A DNA stretch of 64,000 nt. Source: Roseibium porphyridii. Lineage in GTDB: Bacteria; Pseudomonadota; Alphaproteobacteria; Rhizobiales; Stappiaceae. Position numbers and translations under genes: made by a program. The stretch covers positions 2,770,001 to 2,834,000 of the forward strand of contig NZ_CP120863.1 of NCBI RefSeq assembly GCF_026191725.2. Reading direction: 5' to 3'. Of this stretch, positions 54,336-63,137 are shown in pieces. Position 1 is the stretch's first letter. Each line of letters starts with the position of its first letter. A model generated the notes under the pieces. It was not told the DNA's origin. It did no database searches and saw nothing but the letters and a program-made list of their open reading frames with translations.

Positions 54336-55337
54336 ATGACCTACAAAACTAAACTGTTGAGCGCGGCTGCTGCACTGGCATTCATGAGTGGCCTACCGGC
54401 AACTGCACAATCTGAAGAACTGACCGTCGCTTACTTCCTGGAATGGCCAATGCCTTTCCAGTACGCCAAGGCGACCGGTATGTATGACGAAGCGCTCGGG
54501 ATGCCTGTCAAATGGGTGTCCTTTGACGCTGGTACGGCAATGTCGGCAGCTATGGCGTCCGGCGACGTGCAAATTGCCGTCAGCCAGGGTGTGCCTCCTT
54601 TCGTGGTTGCGACTTCCGCCGGACAGGATCTGATCTTGGCAGATATCGCTGTGAGCTACTCTGAAAACGACAACTGTGTCGTCGCAGAAACGCTCGAGAT
54701 CGAAAAAGAGAACGCCAAGGAACTGGAAGGCAAGAAAGTCGGCGTTCCGATCGGAACGGCCGCCCATTTCGGCTTTCTGGAGCAGATGAAGCATTTCGAT
54801 GTTGACATCACGACGATGGAAATCGTCGACATGGCGCCGGCCGATGGAGCAGCTGCATTCGCTCAGGGCAACCTGGACATGGTTTGCGGCTGGGGCGGTG
54901 CGCTGCGCCGCATGAAGGAACACGGCAACGTGCTTCTGACGGGTGCTGAAAAAGAAGAACTCGGCATTCTTGTTTTTGACGGCATCAGCACACCGGCAAA
55001 CTTTGCGGCTGAAGAGAGCGAGCTTTTGACCAAGTTCCTCGCGGTGACCGAAGAAGCCAACGCCATGTGGAATGCCGGTGACAAGAAGGCTGAAATGCTG
55101 AAGGTCATCGCAAAAGACGCTGGTATGGATGAGGCAGCGGCGGAAGAGTCTCTGGCGACCTTTACCTTCCCGACAATGGAAGACAAGCTGAGTGCCAAGT
55201 GGCTTGACGGCAACGTCCAGAACTTCATGCTCGGTGTTGCAAACGTGTTCAAGGAAGCCGGATCGATCCCGGTCGCTCTGGACACTTATGCTGATACGGT
55301 CGATTCCAGCTATCTGGCCGCGGCACAATCCAACTGA
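54336..55337 (+). CDS. tauA: Taurine ABC transporter substrate-binding protein
   Basis: 333 residues with a signal peptide (KLLSAAAALAFMSGLPATAQS), then ELTVAYFLEWPMPFQYAKATG, the sulfonate/taurine-binding SsuA/TauA-type N-terminus. Functions in the periplasm to deliver taurine to TauC. ATG at 54336 after GGGAAGATAAAA. A strong hairpin follows before tauB, which often gives higher levels of the binding protein. Confidence 0.93.
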   Translation: MTYKTKLLSAAAALAFMSGLPATAQSEELTVAYFLEWPMPFQYAKATGMYDEALGMPVKWVSFDAGTAMSAAMASGDVQIAVSQGVPPFVVATSAGQDLILADIAVSYSENDNCVVAETLEIEKENAKELEGKKVGVPIGTAAHFGFLEQMKHFDVDITTMEIVDMAPADGAAAFAQGNLDMVCGWGGALRRMKEHGNVLLTGAEKEELGILVFDGISTPANFAAEESELLTKFLAVTEEANAMWNAGDKKAEMLKVIAKDAGMDEAAAEESLATFTFPTMEDKLSAKWLDGNVQNFMLGVANVFKEAGSIPVALDTYADTVDSSYLAAAQSN

Positions 55338-55356
55338 TTGGCGTATCCTGCATTGA

Positions 55357-55390
55357 ATGGGGCGGCGCTCGTCGCCGCCCCATTTCTTTT
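55357..55390 (+). terminator. Intercistronic hairpin between tauA and tauB
   Basis: An 11-bp perfect stem ATGGGGCGGCG/CGCCGCCCCAT with a CTCGT loop, followed by TTTCTTTT. Partial termination or mRNA protection would raise TauA over TauBC. Confidence 0.85.
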
Positions 55391-55421
55391 ATCTTAATCA
55401 GGCTGCAGGAGATGGTCGGCT

Positions 55422-56228
55422 ATGGATGGCCTTCATATTGAAAATATTTCCATGCGTTTCGATTTGCCCAACGGAACGCACGTCCAGGCGCTCAAGGATG
55501 TCTCCATTGAGCTGAAGACGGGCGAAATCATGTCGGTTCTCGGACCATCGGGCTGCGGCAAGACAACCTTGTTGAACATATTGGCCGGGTTTCTCGCTCC
55601 GACGGACGGTCAGGTTCGCATGAACGGTCACGTGGTGACCGGGCCGGATGCCGAACGGGGAATGGTGTTCCAAAAGGGCGCTTTGTTTGAGTGGATGAGC
55701 GTCCGCAAGAACGTGGATTTCGGCCCGCGAATGAAGTCGATGCCGAAAAAGCAGCGCGACGAGATCGTCGATCACCTTTTGGAAACGGTTGGGCTTCAGG
55801 ACTTCAAGGAAAAGGCGGTTTATGAACTTTCCGGCGGCATGCAACAGCGTGTTGCGCTCGCCAGATGCCTTGCGAACGATCCTGACGTCATATTGATGGA
55901 TGAACCGCTTGGCGCTCTCGACGCGCTGACGCGTGAAAAAATGCAAGGTCTCGTGCTGAAGCTTTGGAAAGAAACAGGCAAGACCGTCATTCTGATCACA
56001 CACTCGGTTGAAGAGGCGCTGCTGCTTGGGGAACGCCTGTTGGTGATGGCCCCAAGGCCGGGACGCATTCACAAGGAATACCGACTTCCTTTCGCTGATC
56101 GCGGTGTGAACATGGATTTGCGCGAGGTCAAGAAAAGCGAAGGCTTTGCTGAAAAACGGGAAGAAATCCTGTCAATGATCTGGGAAATGGAAGAAGAAAT
56201 CATGGGCAGATCGGAGACAGCAGCATGA
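55422..56228 (+). CDS. tauB: Taurine ABC transporter ATPase
   Basis: 268 residues. Walker A GPSGCGKTTLL, signature LSGGMQQRVALARCLA, Walker B VILMDEPLGALD and the switch His in ILITHSVEEAL. Substrate is inferred from tauA, tauC and the surrounding genes. ATG at 55422 with AGGAG upstream; its stop overlaps the tauC start (ATGA). Confidence 0.93.
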   Translation: MDGLHIENISMRFDLPNGTHVQALKDVSIELKTGEIMSVLGPSGCGKTTLLNILAGFLAPTDGQVRMNGHVVTGPDAERGMVFQKGALFEWMSVRKNVDFGPRMKSMPKKQRDEIVDHLLETVGLQDFKEKAVYELSGGMQQRVALARCLANDPDVILMDEPLGALDALTREKMQGLVLKLWKETGKTVILITHSVEEALLLGERLLVMAPRPGRIHKEYRLPFADRGVNMDLREVKKSEGFAEKREEILSMIWEMEEEIMGRSETAA

Positions 56229-57487
56229 CCGGATCCGTTGTCTTCCTAATTTACGCCGGCCTGTTTCTGGCCAGTTTTTTCCTCGTCCGGTATCTCAGCG
56301 GCAAGCTGCAACGGGGACAGGACTTCACGAGCCTGAAAACCGTTACCTTCGGTGATGAAAGTGCGATCACACCCAACAGGGCCGCGTCCGTGATTTCAAT
56401 TGTGGTGATCTTCTTCATCTGGGGTGCCTTCACCGGCTCCAAATGGGTGCCGGTTCACGTTCCAGGCCCGTTTGTAGGAGAGACGTCCTTTACCTATACG
56501 GCCACGGACGCTAGCGGAAAATCTGCTGATGCCACGGTCGATGTGATCGTTCACGAGCCTGGTGTGAAAGCCGACAAGCCGGAGGTCGCGGCCTCCGACG
56601 GGTTTGCCCAGAACGATTCTGGCACCGTTGGTGCCTGGCGGTCTGTTCTTCTGAAAGTCACGCGGAATGACGGTGAGGGCGCGGAAGTAACTGCTGTCGA
56701 CGGTCAACCGATATCGGCTGGTCAAAGTGTCAGTGTTGAAAACGGCACCGTCACCATGACGCCGAAAGGCTCACTAAGCTTCCAGCCAAGCAAGGGCTTG
56801 CAGATGGAACCCATCTGGATGCCGGCACCTGAAGCGGTGGTCGTCCGGTTTGCGGAGATTGCTTCTCAAGGCTATCAGAACTTTACCTTGTGGGAGCACC
56901 TTGGCTGGTCGCTCTTGCGCGTGGTTGCGGGCTTCCTGCTTGGATCGCTTATCGGCATTCCGCTTGGTTATGCGATGGGCTTGTCCAGTTGGGTGCGCGG
57001 CTGGTTTGATCCGATCGTCGAATTCATGCGACCTGTGCCACCGCTTGCTCTGATCCCACTGGTCATCATCTGGTTCGGCATCTGGGAAACCGGCAAGATC
57101 GTACTGCTGTTCCTGGCAGCTCTCTGGATCATGACAATTGCGGCAAGGGCGGGGGTCTCTGGCGTGAACATCACCAAGGTTCATGCCGCGTATTCCCTCG
57201 GGGCCAGCAAACGGCAGATCCTGCAATATGTCATCGTGCCCAATTCCCTACCGGAAATCTTCACCGGTGCGCGCGTTGCCATGGGCGTTTGTTGGGGAAC
57301 GGTGGTTGCGGCTGAACTTGTCGCGGCTCAAAAGGGCGCGGGTATGATGATCATCGCAGCGTCCAAGTTCCAGCTGACGGACATTGTCATCATGGGGATC
57401 ATCCTCATCGGCATTGTCGGCTACAGCATTGATATTCTGATGCGTTTTGCCGAACGAATTCTGGTGCCGTGGAAAGGCCGTTCCTGA
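56225..57487 (+). CDS. tauC: Taurine ABC transporter permease with extra N-terminal domain
   Basis: 420 residues, far longer than typical TauC/SsuC permeases (about 270). After an N-terminal helix (FLIYAGLFLASFFLVRYLSG) and a second one at about residue 55, an insert of about 150 residues holds an Ig/cadherin-like strand pattern (FTYTATDASGKSADATVDVIV) and GSLSFQPSKGL. The usual permease core follows from about residue 220, with the EAA loop around AAYSLGASKRQILQYVIVPNSLPEI. The insert is predicted to lie in the periplasm and could contact TauA. ATG at 56225 overlaps tauB. Confidence 0.88.
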   Translation: MTGSVVFLIYAGLFLASFFLVRYLSGKLQRGQDFTSLKTVTFGDESAITPNRAASVISIVVIFFIWGAFTGSKWVPVHVPGPFVGETSFTYTATDASGKSADATVDVIVHEPGVKADKPEVAASDGFAQNDSGTVGAWRSVLLKVTRNDGEGAEVTAVDGQPISAGQSVSVENGTVTMTPKGSLSFQPSKGLQMEPIWMPAPEAVVVRFAEIASQGYQNFTLWEHLGWSLLRVVAGFLLGSLIGIPLGYAMGLSSWVRGWFDPIVEFMRPVPPLALIPLVIIWFGIWETGKIVLLFLAALWIMTIAARAGVSGVNITKVHAAYSLGASKRQILQYVIVPNSLPEIFTGARVAMGVCWGTVVAAELVAAQKGAGMMIIAASKFQLTDIVIMGIILIGIVGYSIDILMRFAERILVPWKGRS

Positions 57488-57918
57488 CAAAGGAAACACG
57501 AATGAAATCTGCGGCAGCTCCAATCACATCTGGTTGGTGCTGCCGTAGGTTCAGCCACGTCGCAGCCACATCATTTCGGTATTGAGGCAGTGTTTGATCA
57601 CTGCATCTTTATTGGCCAAGCACATCTCGAATCATTGACATTTTCATTTGGTTGATCGAACGCTGACGCGAAGTTTCGGGAGGCGTTTTTGTTTTGTTTA
57701 TCCAAGCCTCTGAGTGTCATATGCACTGGTTTCAACAAGAGCGTCTAATCCCATTTTAGGTATAGATTTCAAGAGTTAGGCATGTAGCCGTCATTTAGAA
57801 GAACAAGTTCCTGAAGGAGGCGTCACTCGTTTTCGCACAGGGCATTCTCATCTTTTGATTTTGGTCAAGACTCCATAACCCACGATGGCCGACCTTTTGG
57901 GTTTTCAGGGAGGGCTGG
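57488..57918. other. Intergenic region with hairpin after tauC
   Basis: At 57512-57545 a long stem (CGGCAGC/GCTGCCG plus CCAATC/GGTTGG, with one-base internal bulges) ends the tau operon. The rest shows no gene. The accessory region with different base composition begins about here. Confidence 0.6.
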
Positions 57919-58122
57919 TTGCGACTGTTCCGTACATATCTTTTGCACAACGGTACGAGAGTGTCCGGCAGCCAGAAAATCATTCGCGCGGAAAATGCCC
58001 AGTCTGCTGCGGAAATCGTTGCCGGAAAAAAACTTCGCCAAACAGGCTCCGAGCACGAGGTTCGCGTTGAAGTCCATTCCGTTGAACCTGCCCAAGGTCC
58101 GCTCTTTTTCTATTTGCTTTGA
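57919..58122 (+). CDS. Small hypothetical protein
   Basis: 67 residues. The frame has a GGGAGGG ribosome-binding site and a TTG start at 57919, and reads as a compact soluble protein: RTYLLHNGTRVSGSQKII, AENAQSAAEIVAGKKL and HEVRVEVHSVEP. I do not know a family for it. The overlapping frame at 57885 is an alternative but lacks a ribosome-binding site. Weak support. Confidence 0.5.
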   Translation: MRLFRTYLLHNGTRVSGSQKIIRAENAQSAAEIVAGKKLRQTGSEHEVRVEVHSVEPAQGPLFFYLL

Positions 58123-58305
58123 TTAGGTCGAAGCGATTGCTCGGAGGAGACGATTTTCAGCCACGAGCGACATACAAAATCACAACAAATAAGAAGTTGA
58201 TAGTTATTGTGTCCTGGCCGCAAACACGATTTACTTAGTCAAAGACGTTATTTGAATGTTTTCCATTTTATCGTTTCTCGCAAACAAAAATATTTTGAGT
58301 TTTTC

Positions 58306-58962
58306 ATGGTTCGTGGCGCACAAACAGGAAGTCGAAACCCTAATTCTCGTCGCAACAGAGCTGCAAGCTTTGCCCGACATCAGCTTTTGCAAAGAGTGCA
58401 ATCGCGCAGCCAGGCTTTGCTCCGATCAAAGTTGCAAAACAATGCCAGGGTATTGAGCAGAGAGGAACTTCGCGCGCTAACAAATCCGCGACGGAAGCCA
58501 AATAATGTCGATGGAAACTACAAAACGCAGCAAGGAATCGTTGCTGAAAACGCCTTGAAACTCGTAGAGGAATACCTTCTGGAAAAACTGAAGCAACATC
58601 ACAACGATCCATCGATGAATGATGCCCAGAGTAAGTTGCTTTTGAAGAATGGTCAGGCCTCAAGGCGAATGACACATGAGTTTGTGCACGGGATGCCACT
58701 CGATGTAGATGGAAACACCATTCACTTCAAAAGAGGGAGTGGTCAGCCTTACATAGTTGTTTCCGACTTTGAAGAACTACGAAACTATGTGGTTCTTGTG
58801 GATGTGTACGAAGTAACTGTCTCAAATAGTCATGGCTCGCTGCCATGCACCTTTGAGAATCCGGAAGGTGCCGAAATCGTTTTGGCGACACAACCCGCCG
58901 CTGCGATCATGTCACCGGGAAGCTCAATCTTTATCCCAATTGAACAGTTTCTGAGGCGCTAG
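58306..58962 (+). CDS. Hypothetical protein, basic N-terminus
   Basis: About 218 residues from the ATG at 58306; TTG at 58207 could extend it. The first 70 residues are rich in Arg and Asn (RNPNSRRNRAASFARHQLLQR), suggesting nucleic-acid binding or disorder. The C-terminal part has strand-like VDVYEVTVSNSHGSLPCTF. No family recognised. Adjacent sequence is non-coding on both sides. Confidence 0.6.
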   Translation: MVRGAQTGSRNPNSRRNRAASFARHQLLQRVQSRSQALLRSKLQNNARVLSREELRALTNPRRKPNNVDGNYKTQQGIVAENALKLVEEYLLEKLKQHHNDPSMNDAQSKLLLKNGQASRRMTHEFVHGMPLDVDGNTIHFKRGSGQPYIVVSDFEELRNYVVLVDVYEVTVSNSHGSLPCTFENPEGAEIVLATQPAAAIMSPGSSIFIPIEQFLRR

Positions 58963-59167
58963 TTGAGCCGATCGAACACAAGACCTTAGAAGTTCCCAGT
59001 GCCGAGTAGTCGTTACGTCGAGGATTTTGAAGCCGAACGTGTTCGGTACACCAGAAAAATTCTGGCCATGTGAGTTGCAACAACGTGCCTGCAACGAAGA
59101 ATTAGTTTGTGCACGAAGTTACACTCAAGAATGCTGATTGTTTTCTGGCGAACCGTCGCACGTGTAA

Positions 59168-59404
59168 CGCGCAAGAACGGATGGCGGGAACGGGATTATC
59201 CGGGACTATCCGGGATCTGGTGAAACTTGGCGGAACTCTGCGGCAAACACGTGGGAAATGACGGCGCTTAGCGGAAACTGGTACGCAACTTCATTTGGCC
59301 CAAGCCGGGGAATTCTTGGAGAGCAGATTTCGCGCCAATTGAAATTACCATTAGAAATCAATTGCTGGCGGAAGCTGAGGTGGGAACTGAAACACGTTCC
59401 TTGA
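59168..59404 (+). pseudogene. Decayed copy of the 62399-type exported protein (copy A)
   Basis: An open stretch with no start codon encodes the C-terminal part of the 62399-type family: SGE, WEM, GNWYATSFGP, then 20 residues to PLEIN. The intact copy at 62399 reads SGE, LEM, GDWRVTSFGP and 20 residues to PFEIN, with no length change in this stretch. The upstream part of the gene is missing. The right end overlaps hairpin arms AGGTGGGAAC (59378-59387) and GTTCCCACCT (59410-59419). Confidence 0.7.
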
Positions 59405-59422
59405 AACTAGTTCCCACCTTGG
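59276..59422 (+). repeat. 147-bp degenerate repeat, copy A
   Basis: Matches 60317-60463 at a constant offset of 1041 bases, with blocks CGCAACTTCATTTG, GCGCCAATTGAAATTAC and GTTCCCACCTTGG in the same spacing. It spans the end of the pseudogene and its 3' hairpin. Confidence 0.75.
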
Positions 59423-59568
59423 CAAAAGGGCTGTTTTCTCGCAATTTCTCCAGCTAGGTCGATATCACGCCAGCAAAGAGGTGGGAACTTTTAGTTCGTT
59501 ATATGGGTACTCAAGATGTCTAATATTACGAGAGCGTTGGAGCCGCATTTTGCGGCCCCAAATAAGCA

Positions 59569-59949
59569 CTAAGGACGTTTGATTACCAAACACATCGCTT
59601 GGCAAAGTGAAGTGGCTGAACCACCGTTTGTGCCCAGGTTGTGCGTTGGACCAGAAGCTTCAACAACCCATCGATCTGCTTTGGGATACACCCTGCAAGT
59701 TAAGCCACCTCGATTTGGATCACCGTGGCGATAAAATTCTGTTTTCACCAAGTAGCAACCCAAAGAGTTTTTGACTTTTGCAAGTGTTCCGCTTCCGACG
59801 TGCCCTGCGTTTGAGGATTGAACCGCATCATAAATCTTTGTTTCAATCGAAAATCCGGCGCTCACAGCTGAAGAAGACACAATATTCTCTGCAAGAGCTG
59901 GCATTATGGCTAATGGGCACAAAGCCACTGCAATGATAAATTTCTTCAT
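59569..59949 (-). CDS. Small exported Cys-containing protein
   Basis: 126 residues: signal peptide MKKFIIAVALCPLAIMPALA, then a mature domain with four Cys (SLGCYL, GLTCRVYP, SLCQAMC) that may form two disulfides. I do not recognise the family. The ATG at 59949 follows GGAGGAAATT, a strong ribosome-binding site; a longer form from 59961 is less likely. It runs opposite to the flanking genes. Confidence 0.75.
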   Translation of the reverse strand: MKKFIIAVALCPLAIMPALAENIVSSSAVSAGFSIETKIYDAVQSSNAGHVGSGTLAKVKNSLGCYLVKTEFYRHGDPNRGGLTCRVYPKADRWVVEASGPTHNLGTNGGSATSLCQAMCLVIKRP

Positions 59950-60629
59950 AATTTCCTCCAAAACAATTTACACTGCAACTCTAGATTTTATTAAACTTTA
60001 CCTAGAGTCAACTAAAATAGATTATCCAAGATGGTAAAATACGCCTTTTGATTGCAAATAACGTGGTGTTGGGACTAACGTTGTATTCCTTTCCAAAGTG
60101 AGAGGTTACTCCAAGCAAGACCGTTTCATGTCGCCATTACTGCGTTGCTTAGCAAACTAAGCGACACATCTAAATTCATGTTCCATATTGCAGGTTATGC
60201 GAGTCGATAGCTGGCGAATGGCCAAGCAAGGCCGCACAAAAAAGTCAACTCAGCTTTCTTCGATCTCAGGCCCCACTCATTTCCCTTTGTGATGCGTCGG
60301 ATAAGGAAGACGCAATGACTGGCGCGCAACTTCATTTGTCATAAGTTAGTGGAGTTCCGGTGCGTGGTATTTGCGCCATTTGAAATTACTTTTTGAGATC
60401 TCCGATCCGGAGAATTAGAGGCTGGAACTGAGGCCTGGATTTTAAGGCGAGTTCCCACCTTGGTGAAAATGGCGGATTTCTGGGGGAAGTACCGAATTGA
60501 GGTGAAACGACTTCGTGTTTAAGGTGGAACTCTGGGATTTTCAATTATCTGCGTTGCCATCATCGTGAACAGACTGGAAATTCCTCTTAGATTGTTGCTT
60601 ACTTTTGTTATTTGGACATAGATCTGAAC
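59950..60629. other. Gene-poor accessory stretch
   Basis: About 680 bp, AT-rich, with no convincing gene. It contains repeat copy B (60317-60463) and probably the promoter of the 60630 gene. Confidence 0.6.
60317..60463 (+). repeat. 147-bp degenerate repeat, copy B
   Basis: Collinear with 59276-59422 (offset 1041). The frame reads NDWRATSFVIS then stops, so it is a second decayed remnant of the same C-terminal exon-like piece. The segment ends with GTTCCCACCTTGG as in copy A. Confidence 0.75.
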
Positions 60630-61262
60630 ATGAAATCGGTTCTCGTTAAGTGTGTATTTGAGAAAAAAAATAATGAGACTGGATGTGATATTACTTTCGC
60701 AAATGTATCAAATGAAGACTACGAGAAGTTCTTTAAAAGAATAGGTGAATTCGACTTTTCTTCGAAATCACATGACAATATGTACAACAGGAATTTTGAT
60801 CAATCATTTGTTGAGGGTGTGCTTAAACTTACTGCAAGGTCTCTAGATTGCAAATTTTCTAAACGCGGTGGTTACTGGAACGATAATATCTCGACCTCGT
60901 TTTATACGATTTTGCGGCAAGACAGAGGCATGACACGCGTAGAAGGACGCGCTCCTGATTTCTTTGATCTGCTCAGAACGCTGGATAAAACGCTGGCGGA
61001 AATCGAAGAAAACATGCGTGGGATCAACGACCCCAGCGTGCGCGATGCTCGATTTAGGCAGGTACAAGCGAGTGTGAAAGCACTACGATGCTACACTGAC
61101 AACGACAACGAAGATGCACCTGATGAAATACCTGCTGAGGCCGTTGAAACTACTCTCAGGCAGGTGCGAGATGCGGAAACAATGATTAGGGTTGGTGATA
61201 CCCTTCAGAAACTGTTTGGGTCTGCAGCTAAGCTACTTGAAGCAATTCTTAAGTATTTTTAA
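60630..61262 (+). CDS. Hypothetical soluble protein
   Basis: About 210 residues. The middle is charged (FFKRIGEFDFSSKSHDNMYN) and the C-terminus helical (DTLQKLFGSAAKLLEAILKYF). No family recognised; no membrane segment or signal. ATG at 60630 is used, although TTG at 60612 extends the frame by six residues and neither has a good ribosome-binding site. Confidence 0.65.
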   Translation: MKSVLVKCVFEKKNNETGCDITFANVSNEDYEKFFKRIGEFDFSSKSHDNMYNRNFDQSFVEGVLKLTARSLDCKFSKRGGYWNDNISTSFYTILRQDRGMTRVEGRAPDFFDLLRTLDKTLAEIEENMRGINDPSVRDARFRQVQASVKALRCYTDNDNEDAPDEIPAEAVETTLRQVRDAETMIRVGDTLQKLFGSAAKLLEAILKYF

Positions 61263-61454
61263 GTGGTATGTCGTCAATACGTTTGATCTCCCGCCTTCAG
61301 CTTCAGATATTCTCGGACTTACTTGGTGATGCGGCGGTTGACGCTTGCTTTGAAGAAATCGAGAACACGGAGACTGTAGCAATTTTTGGTTGAAGCATGA
61401 TTGTGTCTGCCGCTAGTGTAGGGTTGTTCAACCAAAGGTAAATTGGAGGAGGAA

Positions 61455-62312
61455 ATGCGTTCTTTAATTCCTATTGTATTTCTTGCAGCAATTTCAACAT
61501 CAGCGGCTGGTCAAGAACTCATCGTGGGTACTCTAAATGCGGAATCTGCATCGGACACAAATGAAATCGCTGTCTCTCAAGTGATCCGAGATGCAGGATT
61601 TGTAGATGTCTGGGCTTTCCAGGAGGTGGAAGACCTAGAAGCCTTGACCGAATACACAGTTGCCGCAGGTGCTGTTGGCGGACGAAAGTCCTTCCGACGT
61701 GAGTTGTCAACCAGCGGTGAAATCGGCTCCCAGCACCGGAAAAACGATCATTTGGGCATAGTTTATAACTCGTCGCGCCTTCGTCATGTCGAAACCGTTG
61801 AACTTCACGGTGTCCGGTCCAGACCCGGGACAGGACGTTTGGGGGATCCTGACTGGGGGCTTCGTGGTGTCCTATTCATGCGCTTCTTCGATCGCGATAC
61901 GTCGACCGAATTCTATGTGGGAAATGTTCACTTGAAATGCTGCGGGGATGGCAAGGACACGCGCGCGCACCAAGCTGAAATCATCAAACAGTGGATCGAA
62001 AGATCGGATGTGCCGGTGATCCTTACGGGAGATTTCAACATTCCGGTGGAACCGGGTTCGACTGATGGCAACACCAGTTCGGATGCATTCCAGACGCTTG
62101 CATCCGTTTCAAAGTGGTTGGCACCTTCCAATCCAGTGAAAACGCAGTGTTCAGACAGGTTTGATTCAATGCTGGATTTGTTCTTCTTAACTGAGAATGC
62201 CGACATTGAGCCGATTGATGTCAAAATTCTTAATAGTGCTCCGGCTTATTGCGATGCTGAGAAATCGGGTGGACCTGACCACAGACCGGTATTGGCCCGA
62301 TTTGCTCTCTAA
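61455..62312 (+). CDS. Exported endonuclease/exonuclease/phosphatase family protein
   Basis: 285 residues: signal peptide RSLIPIVFLAAISTSAAG, then the DNase I-like fold with LNAES, FQEVED, NVHLKCC, VILTGDFNIP and the C-terminal GGPDHRPVLARF (the Asp-His of the active site). It may hydrolyse DNA, phospholipid or a phosphoester outside the cytoplasm. ATG at 61455 follows GGAGGAGGAA. A strong terminator follows. Confidence 0.85.
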   Translation: MRSLIPIVFLAAISTSAAGQELIVGTLNAESASDTNEIAVSQVIRDAGFVDVWAFQEVEDLEALTEYTVAAGAVGGRKSFRRELSTSGEIGSQHRKNDHLGIVYNSSRLRHVETVELHGVRSRPGTGRLGDPDWGLRGVLFMRFFDRDTSTEFYVGNVHLKCCGDGKDTRAHQAEIIKQWIERSDVPVILTGDFNIPVEPGSTDGNTSSDAFQTLASVSKWLAPSNPVKTQCSDRFDSMLDLFFLTENADIEPIDVKILNSAPAYCDAEKSGGPDHRPVLARFAL

Positions 62313-62354
62313 GAGCGAATAATATTGTCAAATTCATGCTGAAATACGGTGGTT

Positions 62355-62383
62355 CTGAGAGAGCGTAACGCTCTCTCAGTTTT
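62355..62383 (+). terminator. Rho-independent terminator
   Basis: A perfect 11-bp stem CTGAGAGAGCG (62355-62365) / CGCTCTCTCAG (62369-62379), loop TAA, and TTTT. It lies between the endonuclease-like gene and the 62399 gene. Confidence 0.9.
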
Positions 62384-62398
62384 GGTGGGGTCCAATGG

Positions 62399-62854
62399 TT
62401 GTGCGCAGTTTTATTTTTTTTGTTTTTTCTTTCTTTCTTTCTATCCATTGCTGCGTTGGCGCAGAGTGATGGGCCGTCTGTCGATCAGTTGATTGGGGAG
62501 GCCATTCAGTCGGCGCGGACCAACCAATTGACGGCGGAGCGAGTGCTCTATGCCGCTGATCAGGCAATTGATGCGGCGGCTGTTATCGTCTCCTCAGTCA
62601 AGAATAACCGGCTGGTCCATACGGTGCTGAAGAGGCTGACAGCGCCGCTGGATTTGCCTGATAGGGACATATTTCAAAGAAGCTCTGGTGAAATCAGGAC
62701 TGGTCGTCGGCAAAAAACCTTGGAAATGGCGGCGCGCGGTGGAGATTGGCGCGTGACTTCATTTGGCCCATATGGCCGAGACATACCGCTGCACAAGCGT
62801 GGCCAAATGAGATTTCCTTTTGAAATCAATCAATCGCTGATTTTTAAGGTGTAA
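62399..62854 (+). CDS. Small exported protein, family also at 63817; frame possibly shifted
   Basis: 151 residues if started at TTG 62399: a hydrophobic leader ending SIAALAQ, then SARTNQL-AERVL-AADQAIDAA and the C-terminal GGDWRVTSFGPYGRDIP. No known family. The ATG at 62395 has GGTGGGG in front and is out of frame, but dropping one TTTC unit (4 nt) from the tract at 62426-62441 brings it into frame and gives MVVRSFIFFVFSFFLSIAA, a better signal peptide. So the present copy may be in an off state, or the sequence has an indel here. Confidence 0.7.
   Translation: MCAVLFFLFFLSFFLSIAALAQSDGPSVDQLIGEAIQSARTNQLTAERVLYAADQAIDAAAVIVSSVKNNRLVHTVLKRLTAPLDLPDRDIFQRSSGEIRTGRRQKTLEMAARGGDWRVTSFGPYGRDIPLHKRGQMRFPFEINQSLIFKV
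62426..62441 (+). repeat. (TTTC)4 tract in the leader of the 62399 gene
   Basis: Four TTTC units, preceded by a T8 run at 62414-62421, lie in the signal-peptide codons. Gain or loss of a unit shifts the frame by one base mod 3, which links the ATG at 62395 to the downstream frame. Confidence 0.8.
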
Positions 62855-62893
62855 ACTTTTACCTCATTATATTGTGTTTGATATGTATCTCAC

Positions 62894-63130
62894 ATGTCGC
62901 GCAGGAGGGAGCCGATCGCAGTGTCCGAGTTGTTCTATCAGTCGAAAAATGGGGCATCTCGTAGGACAGTTTGCATCGGTGTGGTAGCACTGGAGAAGTG
63001 TGATTTGTGCGGTCAGACCAGCACGGTTATGCGGTGCGATACTTCCGATGAAGAGCATGCAGCGTCACAGATCTGCAAGAGCTGCATAGAACGCGCCTTT
63101 AGGGCTGGTTATTTCGAGAAGCACGACTAA
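62894..63130 (+). CDS. Small Cys-rich, probably zinc-binding protein
   Basis: 78 residues with Cys pairs CDLCGQTSTVMRC and ICKSCIERAF (CxxC plus C, then CxxC), as in small zinc ribbons. ATG at 62894; GTG at 62921 has the better AGGAGG site and may be the start. No family recognised; may be a regulator or chaperone accessory. Confidence 0.6.
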   Translation: MSRRREPIAVSELFYQSKNGASRRTVCIGVVALEKCDLCGQTSTVMRCDTSDEEHAASQICKSCIERAFRAGYFEKHD

Positions 63131-63137
63131 AGATAAA

